Positions 33,356 through 45,686 of a stretch of 64,000 bases of DNA are shown one piece after another. This DNA comes from Botrytis cinerea B05.10 (lineage: Eukaryota > Ascomycota > Leotiomycetes > Helotiales > Sclerotiniaceae): the NCBI RefSeq assembly GCF_000143535.2, contig NC_037311.1, positions 1,302,001 through 1,366,000 on the forward strand, written 5' to 3'. The notes beneath the pieces are model-generated. The model was given only the letters and a program-made list of their open reading frames with translations, was not told where the DNA came from and made no database searches. The stretch's first letter is position 1; each line of letters opens with the position of its first letter. Position numbers and translations under genes: made by a program.

Positions 33356-35230
33356 CCTAAATCAATTATTTTGTCAAGTCGTAAATGTTGCGGTATAGGG
33401 TTGGTAGCTTGAGCTGGGTAGCTATTTTTATTAGTTGTCGTATTTGACAGCTGGTTCTCTCCCTTCTTTCAGTTCTCTCCAAATAACTTAACAATATACT
33501 TCGAATAGAATAATCGTACTCCCAAATAATTAAATAAAATAAAATCTACAATAGTCTTCTGAGCTCTTCTTTACCTGAAGAGCAATCTATACCGATCGAT
33601 TCTGGGACCGAGGCTTTGGAGTAAAATTACGCTAAGACCGAATCAAGTTAGCTTGCCCATTTTCGGAACGGAACATAGGTACTCAGGTACTCAGGTACAC
33701 ACTCATAACACTATCACCACTCAAGTCTGATGTTCAGCTGTTTTGATCGACTTGATTACCTGAGGAAATCCATATATTAATGAAGATTTCCCTAAGTTCT
33801 CTTTTGAATGGCAACTAGCTTCTCCCAAATACAACAAAATGATTCATATTACTATTCCTGCAGCTGTACTTACTTTAGCGGCGAGCGTCACAACGGTTTT
33901 TGGACCCTAGGTGTATATTCATCCTCGAATTGCATCTGTATGAAGGCATGATATTGTCATAATTTCAGTTCGCTTGTAGCGAGATCTCGACGATCCCTCT
34001 TGATGACTTTGTGTGATCCGGATATTTATCTTGAACTGAAAGATTGGTCTTTTCCCTGAACCTGTTTGAAGATACTAGCTCATGTGATATATTCCTTGCC
34101 TGGATCACTGAGCAGAAGCTAGGCTTCAGAATTTCTCAAACAAATTCCTTTGGAGCTCTTCTCATAATCCTGGAGAAGCGCTCCTAGACTTTCGAGCAAG
34201 TCTCGAATTAGCAACAAATGGATAGGTCAAGAGAGGATTTGTGCGAAATTGTGTTTTATACTTGGACAGTATACCAATGGGCATGGCCAGGAAGACATTT
34301 AGTGGCACCGCAAACCTCTCCAGTGAAGGTGTCTGTATAACAAAGATATGATTGCATGTCAATTTATATGAAGAATGGAATCTTTTGACAATTCAGAAGA
34401 TCCAATGTTTATTTCTTAACCCTACATTCTCCGAGCAGAGAGCGGGTTGTTCTTTTTCGATCTACCCCAGCATGAGGGATGCAGTATGAGAAGCACATAT
34501 GTCTTCCCTCACGCAATCACAACTCCGTGATTCCCAACAAAGGGTCAACCCAACAAACTCCCAGCGTGTTCCTAGTCTTTACATCCTCATTTTCCAATAG
34601 GGTGCCATGTACTCCGTTTCGTATTCACAAGCTAGATTCAGCACGCTCAAAGCATCCACCTTACTTCAACCTTCTCAATTTCCCTGGACTTGAAACTACA
34701 TATAAGCACTTTTGGGCACGACACTATTGCGTCTCTCTCATCTCACATAATTCCAGTATTTACTAGATTCCCACTCCAACCATCAATCGGATGAGTATCT
34801 CTTTGCGTATAGTAACCATTATCATAAAGCTAGACCAAGACTATGTTATTCTCATCCAAATTCCGATACTTCGAAATCACATCCCGTCATTCTCTCTCCG
34901 GGAACCTTGTCAATTACAGAGCTAGATATCCAACGCAATCCTGTGGTCGTCGCGAGGAAGATCGAGGAGAGAAGAAAAGAGAAACTGACATGGCAATCTT
35001 TGATTGAATTTCTGGTTTTTGTTGTTTTCATTTTGACAATTCTTCGTCAAATTATCTTCTCTGTCTAATATAGATTTCGCCTGCACTAGCCCAGCTTAGC
35101 TACAGACTATTTATCTTGCATACATAGGTATTCCGACCATCAGATATATGAAGGGGATATATAACGAGAACGGCATCTGCCTATATCTCCAAAAAATCCC
35201 AATAAGACATTTTATATGCATGAACAGCAC
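33356..35230. other. Intergenic, 1.9 kb
   Basis: Promoter of PEX6 at the left (with an 8-base tandem TAGGTACTCAGGTACTCAGG near 33677-33699) and 3' flank of the threonine aldolase at the right. A 24-codon frame from ATG 33839 encodes a signal-peptide-like sequence that then stops; see findings. No other gene. Confidence 0.5.
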
Positions 35231-36500
35231 TCAGGTGCCATAATCCTTCTCTCCGATTTTTCGCTTCTTATTCGCAACTTCAATAGTTCCCTTTCCTTTT
35301 TTCTCGAGAATAACCTTCATAATCTCCTCCAGCTTCTCCACCGCCTCATTTCCGATTTGATAATGCACCACCAATCGACCAGCAAAAAGTTTTAAGCCTT
35401 TCTCCTTTCCCAATTCTCCGAATTCTTCCGCCGAAACACCCGCATCTGCCAAATCCAGCCACACCATGTTAGTTTCGGTTGGCTGCTGCAACTTTCCACC
35501 TAATCCTTCCCACAAAGCCGCGATTCTTTTTGCTGTCTTATGACTTTCGCGCAAGAGACCCCCTTCTCCATTTGGACCCTTTCCAAATGTTTCATCAACC
35601 GCAACTCTCGCAGCCGCGGTCAAAACACCAGCTTGGCGGAGTCCTCCTCCAATACTTTTCCGAACCCATCTAGCATGCTTTATAAAATCTTTTTTGCCCA
35701 CTAACATACTTCCAACTGGTGCGCCTAATCCTTTACTAAAACACAAACTAACGCTATCACATTCCTTCGTAAAATCTGTCAGTGATCCCGCTCCAGCAAC
35801 AACAGCTTCCCAAATTCTAGCTCCGTCCATATGTAATTTGATGCCATGTTTTCTCGCAAATCCTGAAATCGCCCTGACCTCCTCGAGCGGCATGATCGTA
35901 CCAGCCAATGTATTTTCCAAACTTATAACCCTTGTCGGACATGAGTGTATGTCATCACTGATAGTGACAGATTTCTCTATGTCCTTTAGAGTCAAATATA
36001 CGCCATTGCTAGGCACAACTCCCTTCACAAGAGCCCCACACAAAGATGCAGTTCCGCCAGCTTCCCACTCGAGAATGTGGGCTCGATGATCGCAGAGTAC
36101 AGAGTAGGGAGGCTGAATGAGGTGAGAACGGAGAGCAATTTGGTTGCCCATGGTACCGGAGAGAACAAAAATGGCAGACTCATGCTCAGTAATCTGTGCA
36201 AGATAGGATTCGAGCGAATTGGTTGTTGGGTCTTCAGCAAAGACATCGTCAAAGAGGGTAGTATTTTGAATAGCTGTTAACATGGATTTGGTTGGAGTAG
36301 TTACCACATCGCCTGCCAAAGATGTCAGTAATAGTTTGGACAGAATGGGTGAAGCTCTTACTGCGGAAATCGAATGCTGCTTGTCCTGGACCAGACCAAG
36401 CATTGATTTCATGGTGAGGCTCCGGAGTTGGTGATAGATCAGTCGTTCCACCTAGACCTTTCAGGTCACTTGTTTCCAATTGCTTTTCCTTAGTTGCCAT
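35231..36500 (-). CDS. GLY1: L-threonine / L-allo-threonine aldolase
   Basis: PLP enzyme that cleaves threonine to glycine and acetaldehyde, a cytosolic glycine source. Exons on the minus strand: 36500..36362 and 36312..35231, intron 49 nt, phase 1, 406 aa. The splice fuses AFDFRS to DVVTTPT, restoring the family's N-terminal FDFRSD-V-TTPT signature; a reading that ignores the intron would add a false N-terminus. The phosphate region ESAIFVLSGTMGNQ, the metal/PLP segment HMDGARIWEA and the Schiff-base lysine in SLCFSKGLGAPVGS (about residue 238) are all present. The first 40 residues are a polar extension. Ends in a basic tail (VANKKRKIGEKDYGT). Confidence 0.93.
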
Positions 36501-37360
36501 ACTGAAGGATGCGATTCTCGATCGAGTGCAATGAATTGGCGCGGGGTGAGGAATGGGGTTTATGAGGGGTCGTATGTTGTCTTTGATAGATCTTAGCTAC
36601 TGATGTTTTTCAAAATAGACTGTAGAACTTGCTTATTGAAGAAAGACTTGCAGGCCGCGAGGTCCTAAAATACCTTAAAACTCTCCCGGGTGAATTCATC
36701 TTTTGATTGAGCGGGGTTCCTGTGAACTACGCCTTCAATTCACTTACGCATAGCTTTACACACTCGAACCTCAAAAGGGAAGCTGCTTCCAGTCTTGATA
36801 AGATGTAAGATAAGCCTCTTATCTTCATGTGATCAAATCAATCGGCAGATGCGAGCCAAGCCATGGGGATTGGTGGTCGGTCCATTGACATTTCATGAGA
36901 ACTTGAAAGCAATTATCCGAGACTCAGATATGCAACAAGTGACAGTTATATATGACAAGTCGAGGTACACAACGTTCTGTAGGAATCTTTTAGTAAGATC
37001 ATACCTAGGTCTATGAGCATACTCCTTGGACATTCACTATCAATTACAATACACTTTTTAGTGGATGGCTTTCCCACAGTCAAATATTGAGATCATTCTC
37101 TATCTTGCTTGTTGCTACTTCAAATTGACTTTCAAATGAAGTTGTGGGTTCACAAGCCATAACAGGAGCGCTTGTGATTGATATGATTAGTAGAATTTTG
37201 TATTGGATTTCGTTTTTCATGGTCTATCTCTGTGATCCGTCCAGATGACATGTTTCATCCTTAACTCCAATGAATAACACTTTCTTATGCTCCCTGAAGC
37301 CCCAACTCCATATCGCTCAAATGCATGATGAAAACCCTCAGTCGGATACGCAGACACTCT
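36501..37360. other. Intergenic between GLY1 and TAF11
   Basis: Promoter of GLY1 at the left and 3' flank of TAF11 at the right. Nothing else seen. Confidence 0.5.
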
Positions 37361-38353
37361 TCATTTAAACAGCCTTTTCCCCCTGACCCTAGAACCAAAC
37401 CTCTCAACTCCGCTATGCTGTTGCAATTGCCATAAATTCAGCTGTCCAGCCAATCCATCTTCATTTCCCTCTCTCAGCCTTCTCAATGCCTCCCTCAAAT
37501 GATCCGGCTGCAAAGGTGCTCTCCTCGTCTCCTTGGTTACGTTTACTTGACTGGCATTGTCTTCCCCATTCACCATAGTCGTGTTCTCCGCTGGCGGAAT
37601 TATTAATCCAGAATTTGGTTCTCCAGCTTCGATCCATTGGTCCTGTACCTTTCTTGCATTCTCAACCAACTCTCCAACAAACTGTTTGGCTACACTCTTA
37701 ACCGCCAGAATGACAGTGCCCGGTACACTTTGCGACAAAGTCTGGTTCACAATTCTCCTAACGGTAGCATCGGGAAATTTTACAGCTCGCATAGCGGTAT
37801 AACGTTCGAATTGTTCTGGATCCAAATGGTTTGCCAATAAAGCTCTCCGTTGAATGTCCCTTTGCTTCTCTTCTATACTAGACGTCATCGATGTCATTGT
37901 TTGATCCACATTATTGTCATCTTCCTCCTCTTCTTCGATATTGCCGTTGGATGTCCGACGTTTCTTTGAGGCAGGACCTTCTGATTTTCCCACGCCTACA
38001 TTGGATCCTTCAAAATCACTCTTTCCACCCTTTGACTTCTTTGCGCGTTTTCTTTTCGACTGGCCACCCGCGACGCTTCCACTGACAAGAGACATATTAT
38101 CAACACTTGGAGAGCGTTCATAGCCAGGCGTATAAACAGTAGACTCGGGAGGGAACGAAGTTTGGCGCAAAGGATGCGCAGAGTGCGTTGAGGTAGTAGA
38201 TATCATACTTGCTTTCCGGCGTTTGATCGATATAACTTCGGAAGCCCGACGTGTATGCGATGTCGTAGTTGTAGATAGTGGCAGTGGACTAGGAGGTATT
38301 GCGAGGGAAAGGGAATTGTGAGGAAATTCTGTCGGTCCTGGTGGAGACGCCAT
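37361..38353 (-). CDS. TAF11: TFIID subunit TAF11
   Basis: Histone-fold subunit of the general transcription factor TFIID; pairs with TAF13. Single exon, 330 aa. The first 160 residues are disordered: Ser/Pro-rich, then basic (KRKRAKKSKGGKS), then acidic (EEEEEDDNN). The histone fold starts near residue 185 with LDPEQFERYTAMRAVKFPDATVRRIV and continues through GTVILAVKSVAKQFVGELVENARKV, matching the TAFII28 family. The C-terminal extension contains REALRRLREG. Divergent from the GTP cyclohydrolase gene, 549 bases apart. Confidence 0.92.
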   Translation of the reverse strand: MASPPGPTEFPHNSLSLAIPPSPLPLSTTTTSHTRRASEVISIKRRKASMISTTSTHSAHPLRQTSFPPESTVYTPGYERSPSVDNMSLVSGSVAGGQSKRKRAKKSKGGKSDFEGSNVGVGKSEGPASKKRRTSNGNIEEEEEDDNNVDQTMTSMTSSIEEKQRDIQRRALLANHLDPEQFERYTAMRAVKFPDATVRRIVNQTLSQSVPGTVILAVKSVAKQFVGELVENARKVQDQWIEAGEPNSGLIIPPAENTTMVNGEDNASQVNVTKETRRAPLQPDHLREALRRLREGNEDGLAGQLNLWQLQQHSGVERFGSRVRGKRLFK

Positions 38354-38902
38354 ATTGACTGGCGCACTTGATTCTTGAGCTAATAACCAGTGCTAAATTG
38401 ATAAGTCGTAAGTAGCCGTAGGAACTGAAGCTCTTATCGGCACCGTACACTTGATAAGTCCTGCGTGTTATACACAGGAAAACGGTTGGAGTTGTATAAA
38501 TTCTCGTGAAGACGTATAGATTTGTTCGAGGATGGAAATATTGTAAATGCAGGTATGAATAAGAGTGAGACCCGATTGCTAGATATTTAATAATAAGACA
38601 TTTCCGTTGTTCCTTTTGTTAAGATTGGTGAGGTAACATTTCAGCTCACGCAAGGCTGAACGAACCCCTACCTGCCTCCATGTATCTGTGCTCTAAGCTG
38701 CAGCAAAAATTACTAGATACTTATTAGCGTTACGTCGCACAGCCAATCGAGCCTATCTCGGAGAACAATACCTAATCTCTCACGGGTAAATTTTCTTTGA
38801 TTCCAATCGACCCCCATTTACACATATTATTATCGACTTTTTTTTCCCGCCTTATCAAATACAAGCAAACGCATTTCTCCATTCAATTCCTGACATTTCG
38901 CA
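38354..38902. promoter_or_regulatory. Divergent promoter region, TAF11 / FOL2
   Basis: 549 bases between two divergent starts. Contains a T-tract (38838-38846) and pyrimidine-rich sequence ahead of FOL2. No gene seen. Confidence 0.55.
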
Positions 38903-39959
38903 ATGGTACAATTCGCCAATTTAGAGGGGAGCAAGGAGGAAGCAGAGAAGGAGAATAAAGAATTCAATGGCGCAAGCTCCAAACGCAAATTGGAGAATCA
39001 TGGGGAAGGCGGGGAAGTGAGCAAGAAAAAGAAGAAGAAGTCAAAGGCCAATGGCCATGGACACAGAAGACACAGCGTCAGCTCCAAACCTGCCCGAGAT
39101 CCAAGAGATGAGGCAACTGCAGATACTCCAGAAGAAACTCCAATTGAAGTCTCCAGAAGTCCAAGTCCAGTCATCGATTTTGATGGATTAAGCCGTCCTA
39201 GTATGTCGTCATCTTTTAATTCACGGCATGCATCAAATGACGAGAATGCCGGGTTTCTTTCGATCACATAGCTAACTTTATCCCAGGTAAAGGCGCACGA
39301 GAGCGTCTTGATGAATCCCCGGAACAAGCAGCCATCCGAATGACAAAATTGACCGGCGCAGTTCGCACAATTCTCGAATGTATAGGTGAAGATCCAGATC
39401 GAGAAGGTCTCTTGGCCACGCCAGAACGTTATGCAAAAGCATTGCTGTATCTCACAAAAGGATACCAGGAAAATGTTAGGGACATTGTTAATGATGCAAT
39501 CTTTAATGAAGATCACAATGAATTGGTCATTGTCAAAGACATTGAGGTCTTCAGTATGTGCGAACATCACATGGTTCCATTCACCGGAAAGGTATGTTTA
39601 CTCTCAGCAGAGCGTTTGAAGGAATGAAAGCTAATTCCTTCGAAATGTAGATGCACATTGGCTATATTCCGGATCGAAATGTTATCGGTATCTCGAAGTT
39701 ACCCCGAATTGCAGATATGTTCTCGCGCAGATTACAAATTCAAGAGAGACTTACAAAAGATGTTGCGCATGCTGTGATGGAAATTCTCAAGCCACAAGGT
39801 GTAGCAGTTGTTATGGAATCGAGCCACTTATGTATGGTTATGCGAGGAGTTGAGAAAACAAGTGCTACAACCATTACAAGTTGTGTTCTGGGTTGCATAG
39901 AAAAGAGAGAGAAGACTAGAAATGAGTTTTTCAGTTTGGTGGGTTTGAACAGACGATAG
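38903..39959 (+). CDS. FOL2: GTP cyclohydrolase I
   Basis: First enzyme of folate and pterin synthesis, converting GTP to dihydroneopterin triphosphate. Exons 38903..39200, 39287..39591 and 39651..39959; introns of 86 and 59 nt with GTATGT donors, 303 aa. A 105-residue N-terminal extension is polar with a run of lysines (SKKKKKKSK) and Ser/Pro sites. The enzyme core begins at [19 protein letters not shown]. Key motifs are GEDPDREGL, zinc and active-site Cys/His in [10 protein letters not shown] (near residue 190), [17 protein letters not shown] and [11 protein letters not shown]. The third exon starts at a Met codon, which could be mistaken for a start. Convergent with thymidylate kinase. Confidence 0.95.
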
Positions 39960-40275
39960 GTAGATGGGAAAGGGGTGGCACATTCATTTGCATTTGCATA
40001 ATTAGGCGTTTTGGAAAGAGGTACAATGGTCTTCAACACCATCATGGGAGGGCGTTCATTCTTTGGTCTTAACGCCATTTACGTCTATTCTGGATATTTA
40101 TCTATCCTGGGTCTTTGACCTTCAAATCAAGAAATATGACTTGAAAGGGCACTTGCACTGGCATTCTACCAGTATGTCCTTCCAAATTGTTTACATCGCT
40201 GTCTACATCTATTGTTTTTAATGCGAATTCGTTCGTTCAATAATTTGTTAATTTCTCCCCATTCTTTTATCCTTA
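39960..40275. other. Convergent 3' spacer FOL2 / CDC8
   Basis: 316 bases between two stop codons; 3' UTRs expected. No feature seen. Confidence 0.5.
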
Positions 40276-41098
40276 TCATCGAACAACACCCAACTCTCCA
40301 TGCTCTCCTTTCTCTATCTGCTCTACTATATCCTTCACGGCATGCCATATCTTCTCTGCAACCTCGTCTAGACCATCGCCTGCATCGATGGCCTTCATTA
40401 TACGTTGCTCCTGCTCGAACCCTGGGACGGCTGAATTTTGCAATGATAGGAATCCATTCCTGACTCTTCTCTGCATTTCCCTTGTTTCGTATTTCTCGTC
40501 CCCGTACCCGCCTCGCTTTTCCGCTTCCTCGGGCTCTAAGTCCAAAAATATCACCCTATCTGGCATCGGCAGTCCTATTTCGGGATTTTTGCACCATTCG
40601 AGGGAAAGATGATTTGGGGAATCAATTGAATATTTGGAGGAGGTGTAAATCATTCCGGAATAGTAATAACGATCACAAACGATTGTGTACCCTTGGGCAA
40701 TCAAATCTCGAATTTCTTGGGCTTTCTCCCATCGGTTTGCCGAGAAAAGAAGGTGTATTGACTGATCTGGGAGAGCAGTAGAGGATTGTAGGTAGGAATT
40801 TATCTGTTGCCCAATTGCGGTTGTTCTGTCTTAAATTATGAGCTTGAAGGTTTCCCTTTGATCGGAAGGGTGATGATCTAGGAACAAATTGCTACAGTTG
40901 TAAATTATTGATATAGTACATACCAGGAAATCGCATGAGCTTGACATTTCGCCCAGAAGCATATAACTTATCACATAGCTTCTTTACTTGGGTTGTTTTT
41001 CCAGCTCGGTCGAGTCCTTCAATCAATATGAACGAGCCACGGGAGATTGGGTCTGCAGACACACGGTAAGGATAGGGGTCTATGTTGGCAACTGCCAT
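40276..41098 (-). CDS. CDC8: Thymidylate kinase (dTMP kinase)
   Basis: Phosphorylates dTMP to dTDP for DNA synthesis. Exons on the minus strand: 41098..40924 and 40829..40276, intron 94 nt with GTATGT donor and TTTAAG acceptor, phase 1; 242 aa. P-loop GLDRAGKTT at residues 28-36. Splicing restores FPDRTTAIGQQINSYL, the segment carrying the Asp-Arg base-specificity motif. LLFSANRWE and the CDRYYYSG motif follow, then a lid region with EKRGGYGDEKYE. A downstream AG (in TTAAGACAG) is a decoy acceptor that would break the frame. Length is usual for fungal enzymes, with an extended C-terminus. Convergent with FOL2, divergent from TAF6. Confidence 0.94.
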
Positions 41099-41679
41099 AT
41101 TGCAAGATATTTGCCAGAGAAAGAGGATGCAGGCTTAGAAGGTAAATAAATTGTGATGGATGGGTGAAGACAGCGGGGTACGTGTTGCACGACGCGACCT
41201 GGGGAGCGATGTGGGGGCGTGTCCTTCGCGCAAAAGTATTACTGTCACTGTCACTGTCACCGAATTAATTTGATAAAAGCATATCAAAAACCCATTCCAA
41301 CCTTTGATGTAAGATAGGGTGGTCACAACTCAATGCAATGAAGTGATGTGAATAATACACCAGAAATGAGTAGAATGAATTAGATGAGTAGCCTCGCGAA
41401 AGAGGTCAGCCTTGTGCTTTAGCTCTGACAATCTATCTGAACTACAAGTAGCTGTCAAAGAATATTCCACGAACCGTATCAACGAATGCGCCGACCACAA
41501 CAATTATTCGTACGGATGTTAGCATCTCAACAACCTCTCGATTTCTTATTCTTTTTAACTGCACCTATAAACTTCCAGCTGTAGGTACACAGTATTCTAC
41601 TGCCAGTCGCAACAAATCCATCATTCAACAGAAGTCGGCGTCCCATCCTCCTCGTAGCTTTGTAGCTCACTAAGTCAAC
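41099..41679. promoter_or_regulatory. Divergent promoter region, CDC8 / TAF6
   Basis: 581 bases between divergent starts. Contains a short ACTGTC hexamer repeat at 41241-41261. No gene seen. Confidence 0.55.
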
Positions 41680-43147
41680 ATGGCGGATCCTAAATTGGTA
41701 TGGAACCCGGACAACGTTCGCGATGTTGCCGAATCAGTCGGCATCTCACAATTGGGCGAAGAGGCAGTGAGGGCATTGTCGCAAGAAGTTGAATACCGAG
41801 TCGGCCAGGTCATTGTCGAAGCAATGCGATTTATGCATCAAGGGAAGAGAACAGTATTGGGCACACAGGATATTTCACAAGCACTCAAAGTATTGGACGT
41901 CGAGCCACTTTATGGTTACGAATCTACAAGACCACTGAGATTTGGGGAGGCAAGCTTAGGTCCTGGCCAACCGCTCTTCTACATTGAGGATGAGGAAGTC
42001 GATTTTGAGAAATTGATTAATGCGCCTTTGCCAAAGGTCCCCAGAGATATGTCATTTACTGGTAAGAAATCATGGAAAGCTTAGGTATGGCATGATGCTA
42101 ATGAAAACAGCACATTGGCTTGCGGTTGAAGGCGTTCAACCATCAATTCCACAAAATCCTACAACAGCAGAAGCTCGTGCAAATGACCTTGTGCCTAAAG
42201 GTCCTGGTGCGAATCCCAATCTTGGAGCTCTGGCTGGTAACGATAATGTCACGGTCAAGCCTTTAGTCAAACATATTGTGTCGAAAGAATTAATACTCTT
42301 CTTCGACAAGATACGCGAAGCTATTCTTGATGATGACGATGATCCGGAAGTCGTAACGTTACGAGAAGCCGCGTTGAAAAGTGTGGAAACGGATACGGGT
42401 CTTCAACAACTGGTCCCATACTTCGTTCACTTCATTGCTGAGAAGGTCACTCATTCTTTGAGCAATCTCTTCGTATTACAGACAATGTTGAAATTGGCAC
42501 ATGTCCTTGTATCAAACAAAAAATTATTCGTCGAGCCTTACATATCAAGTCTCTGCCCGCCTATTCTTACATGCCTTGTTGGCCGTAAACTTGGCACCGG
42601 AGCTCCAGAAGAGTTGAAAGAAAAATATCAATTGCGAGACACGGCTGCATCTCTCATAGGCATCATTTCAAAGAAGTACACGGAATCAAACGCACAACTT
42701 AGAGCAAGGTTGGCAAGATCGTGTCTGAAATTCTTCCTAGATCCAACACGCTCTCCCGGAGAATATTATGGAGCTATCAGTGGACTTTTAGCAATTGGAG
42801 GTCCCGATGGTGTTAGAGCTCTGATTCTACCAAACTTGGGCGCATTTGATTATGTGTTGAACAAGTTGAGAACCGATAGGACTGGTGATGATAAGGAGAT
42901 ACAGATGTTAATCGCGGTAATAATGAAAGCGGTGATGAGCCTCTCTGAAAAAACTGAAACACTCACGAATGGTACAAACGGTACAAATGGCAATGGAGTG
43001 AATGGAATGATGGATCTAGATGACGACGAAGGAAAGCAGCTTGAAGAATTTCTAGGGCCCACCATCGGGAAAAGGGTTCGGAATGCGGGGGATCATAAAT
43101 TGAACAAGACAATTTTGGAAGCGAGAGAAGAATTAAAGACGTTGTAA
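41680..43147 (+). CDS. TAF6: TFIID/SAGA subunit TAF6
   Basis: Histone-fold subunit shared by TFIID and, in many fungi, SAGA; pairs with TAF9. Exons 41680..42061 and 42111..43147, intron 49 nt with GTAAGA donor, phase 1; 472 aa. The N-terminal histone fold spans about residues 5-70 ([16 protein letters not shown], then [22 protein letters not shown]). The splice gives [17 protein letters not shown], a conserved TAF6 phrase. The C-terminal HEAT-repeat domain spans about 190-430 (for example [17 protein letters not shown] and [19 protein letters not shown]). An Asn/Gly/Thr repeat ([13 protein letters not shown]) lies near 420. Very confident. Confidence 0.95.
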
Positions 43148-43484
43148 TATATGGAGCTGCGTTTCGCATCATGGGCGTTTTAGGGTATGTCTGGGAGGCA
43201 TGAAATGGGCTGGGAGTCGATATGCAAGTGGATACATTCAATCACTTCAATAAGTAGATTATCATATGAGTTCTTGCATGCGAGAAAATAGTTGTATTTG
43301 AATTGGGAAACAACAAGTTGCTGGTCTTCGAATAGTCTGAATTGTAATCCCAACAATGGAAGGAAATTTCTATGACTAAATCACAGCCCCGTACCTAGAT
43401 ACATGAATAAAAATAATTAAAAATCCTGTAGCTCCGAATCTCTGCGAGCAATAAAATCCACTCTCCTCATTAAGAACATCATCT
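43148..43484. other. Convergent 3' spacer TAF6 / secreted protein
   Basis: 337 bases between stop codons on opposite strands. No feature seen. Confidence 0.5.
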
Positions 43485-45686
43485 CTACACCTTCGTGCTC
43501 CTTCGCGCCTTCGCGCATTGTCTCTTGCTCGCTCGAGCTGGAATGGCATATAGAGTGGGTATATTACCATTAGTTTGCAAACTACTCGCAAGTACCAACC
43601 TGCTCGAATCGCCAACTTGCAAGACGGGGCGGGGAGTAGATCCCCCGCCAATACACGATAGAGGATATCCACCAACCGATGCGTCATATGTTCCCAATGT
43701 ACATTGTATCAATGGAAAATTTCCGACAGTGCTGAGTGTGTCCATGAAAATGTATGATGAGCGGGAACCACCGTCGGTATCGGCGATGCGGGTCTTGTCT
43801 GACGAGTAGAGGGATTGACCATCGAGGTAGAAGCTTGCTGCGGTGCTTGCGGTGATGGGAGATAATTTCAGGATCTTGAAACTCCCCGTGTCTTCGTAAG
43901 TTACGAATTGGGATTTATCGGATCCGGAGGCAATAACGAATGATGGGATAGGACTAGCGGTAGCGGTGGTGGTAGAGGTGGTGGTAGTTGAAGTGGTTGT
44001 CGAGACGTAGCTAGTTATGTAAACGGTAACAGCGATAGTTGGTTTGGTAGCTTGTGCAGAGCATGCTGATGAGATAACAGTTCCAGGGTATTTAGTAAGT
44101 CCAGCTGGCGTAGTAGCAACGGAGCGCTTTACTGGAGTGATGGTGTTATTAGCGGCCATGAAAGGTATGAGAGGGGTGCCGTTAACTAGATGCGCTGGGG
44201 CGTCGGCTCTTTCTGTAAGAGGGTTATTGGCTTCCGTAATAGTAGCCTGAGAGACCACGGTCGATGTAAATATCGAGGTAATGGTAGTTGATGCGGTGAC
44301 AGTATCAGCTGCGAAGCCGAGCAAGGTGCTGCAATAAGGTTGGAGAGATGAGTAGGAGATCTCAACTGATGCTTGAGCAACAGCACATGTCTTATCTCCA
44401 GATGTCAATCCTGGGTTGGTTGCGTTAGTGTAGGTATATGACAGTCCAATGAGATAATGATCAGATCCACGGTATTGTCCGACATTGGTTGCGTAGCTGG
44501 AATCCCATGCCTCGGAGTAAATGGCACAATATTGGCCTTGTGTGTGAGAAAGATCGTTGACATAAAGGAGATAAGTGTTGAAGAATTGGCAAGTCTTTAC
44601 TGGACTTCCATCAGACGGAGGGTGCTCAAGGTTATATTTTGATTGTGCGCTACAGTAAGCGGCACAGAGAGATGCATCGAAGGGGCCAGTAGAAAATATT
44701 GTTGAACCCATGTACGTGTTGCATCTTATGAAAACGTTAGCGATGATTGTGACAATTGCAACAATTTTAAAGAGAGATTTTCTCTTGTTACTAACCCTTG
44801 TGTATCATATGGCGCATTAATAGCAGCATTTCCCAGAAATTGTGCATCTCCATAACCAGGGATAGGAGCAATGCTGTTATTCGTATAGCCATTTGATCCA
44901 GCAATCACAACCTGAAAGTTATCTCTGTATTGTCCAGAGTTCAAGGCATTTTCGGTAGAGACCGGGCCACCCCAAAACACGCATTTGATCATTGTAACAC
45001 TTGCAGGATCCTCGCATGATGCTCCAGGTTCAACACTTGGATCACGCTCAAAGTCTACATGCATGTTAGCACGTGGCTGCAATTATTCTTTCGAATTGAA
45101 CATGTGAACTCACAAAGGTTGAAGGCCATGCATCCATTAATATCAGAACATTTCGATGCACACAATTCCGAATCATAGGTTTCAAGAGTAGTGAAACCCA
45201 TATATCCATAGGCACTAAGCGACCATTAGGTTGTTTCTCAGATATAGTAAGTTTGCGTACTTACTTGTTGGACGCTTTGAGATTTCTGAAAGATTGCGTG
45301 TATCCAGCTGGAGTGGAAGCAGCAGAAGCAGCATCAGAGAATCCAGGATTGCCTAAAAAAGCAGACGGGGAATCAGGAGTGTATGCTGGAGCTCCAGTAG
45401 CACCTGCTGGCTGAGCTTGACACGCTGTTCTTTTAATCTTGGGGGCATTGGCAGCATCACTGATTGCTACGGATTGAGATGCAACAGCTTGAGTAGCAGC
45501 AACGATGGCGGTCGAAGCATCGTAGGTGACAGATTGAGCAGTCACACCAACAGGAGGGCCAGTAGTAACGGGATCAGGCGCGGCTTCGACCATAGCAAAA
45601 TCGATATCTTGTGGCACCGGTGTTGCAAAAGTCATGCCCATCAGGGCAGCAACTGTTATCAAGGAAGACCGCATATTGAATAACAA
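43485..45686 (-). CDS. Secreted Cys-rich fungal surface-type protein
   Basis: Four exons on the minus strand: 45686..45265, 45214..45114, 45054..44796 and 44724..43485, introns 50, 59 and 71 nt, phases 2, 1, 2; 673 aa, or 669 from the second Met at 45674. A signal peptide is clear (MRSSLITVAALMGMTFATP). Two similar Cys modules follow. The first reads AYGYMGFTTLETYDSELCASKC...CMAFNLYFERDPS; the second reads CNTYMGS...FDASLCAAYCSAQS...CQFFNTYLLY. Both have the C-x3-C and later C spacing of PAN/Apple-like modules common in secreted ascomycete proteins. A Thr-rich stretch and a basic tail (KRQCAKARRSTKV) close it; no GPI signal. Probably extracellular or cell-wall associated; ligand unknown. Confidence 0.8.
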
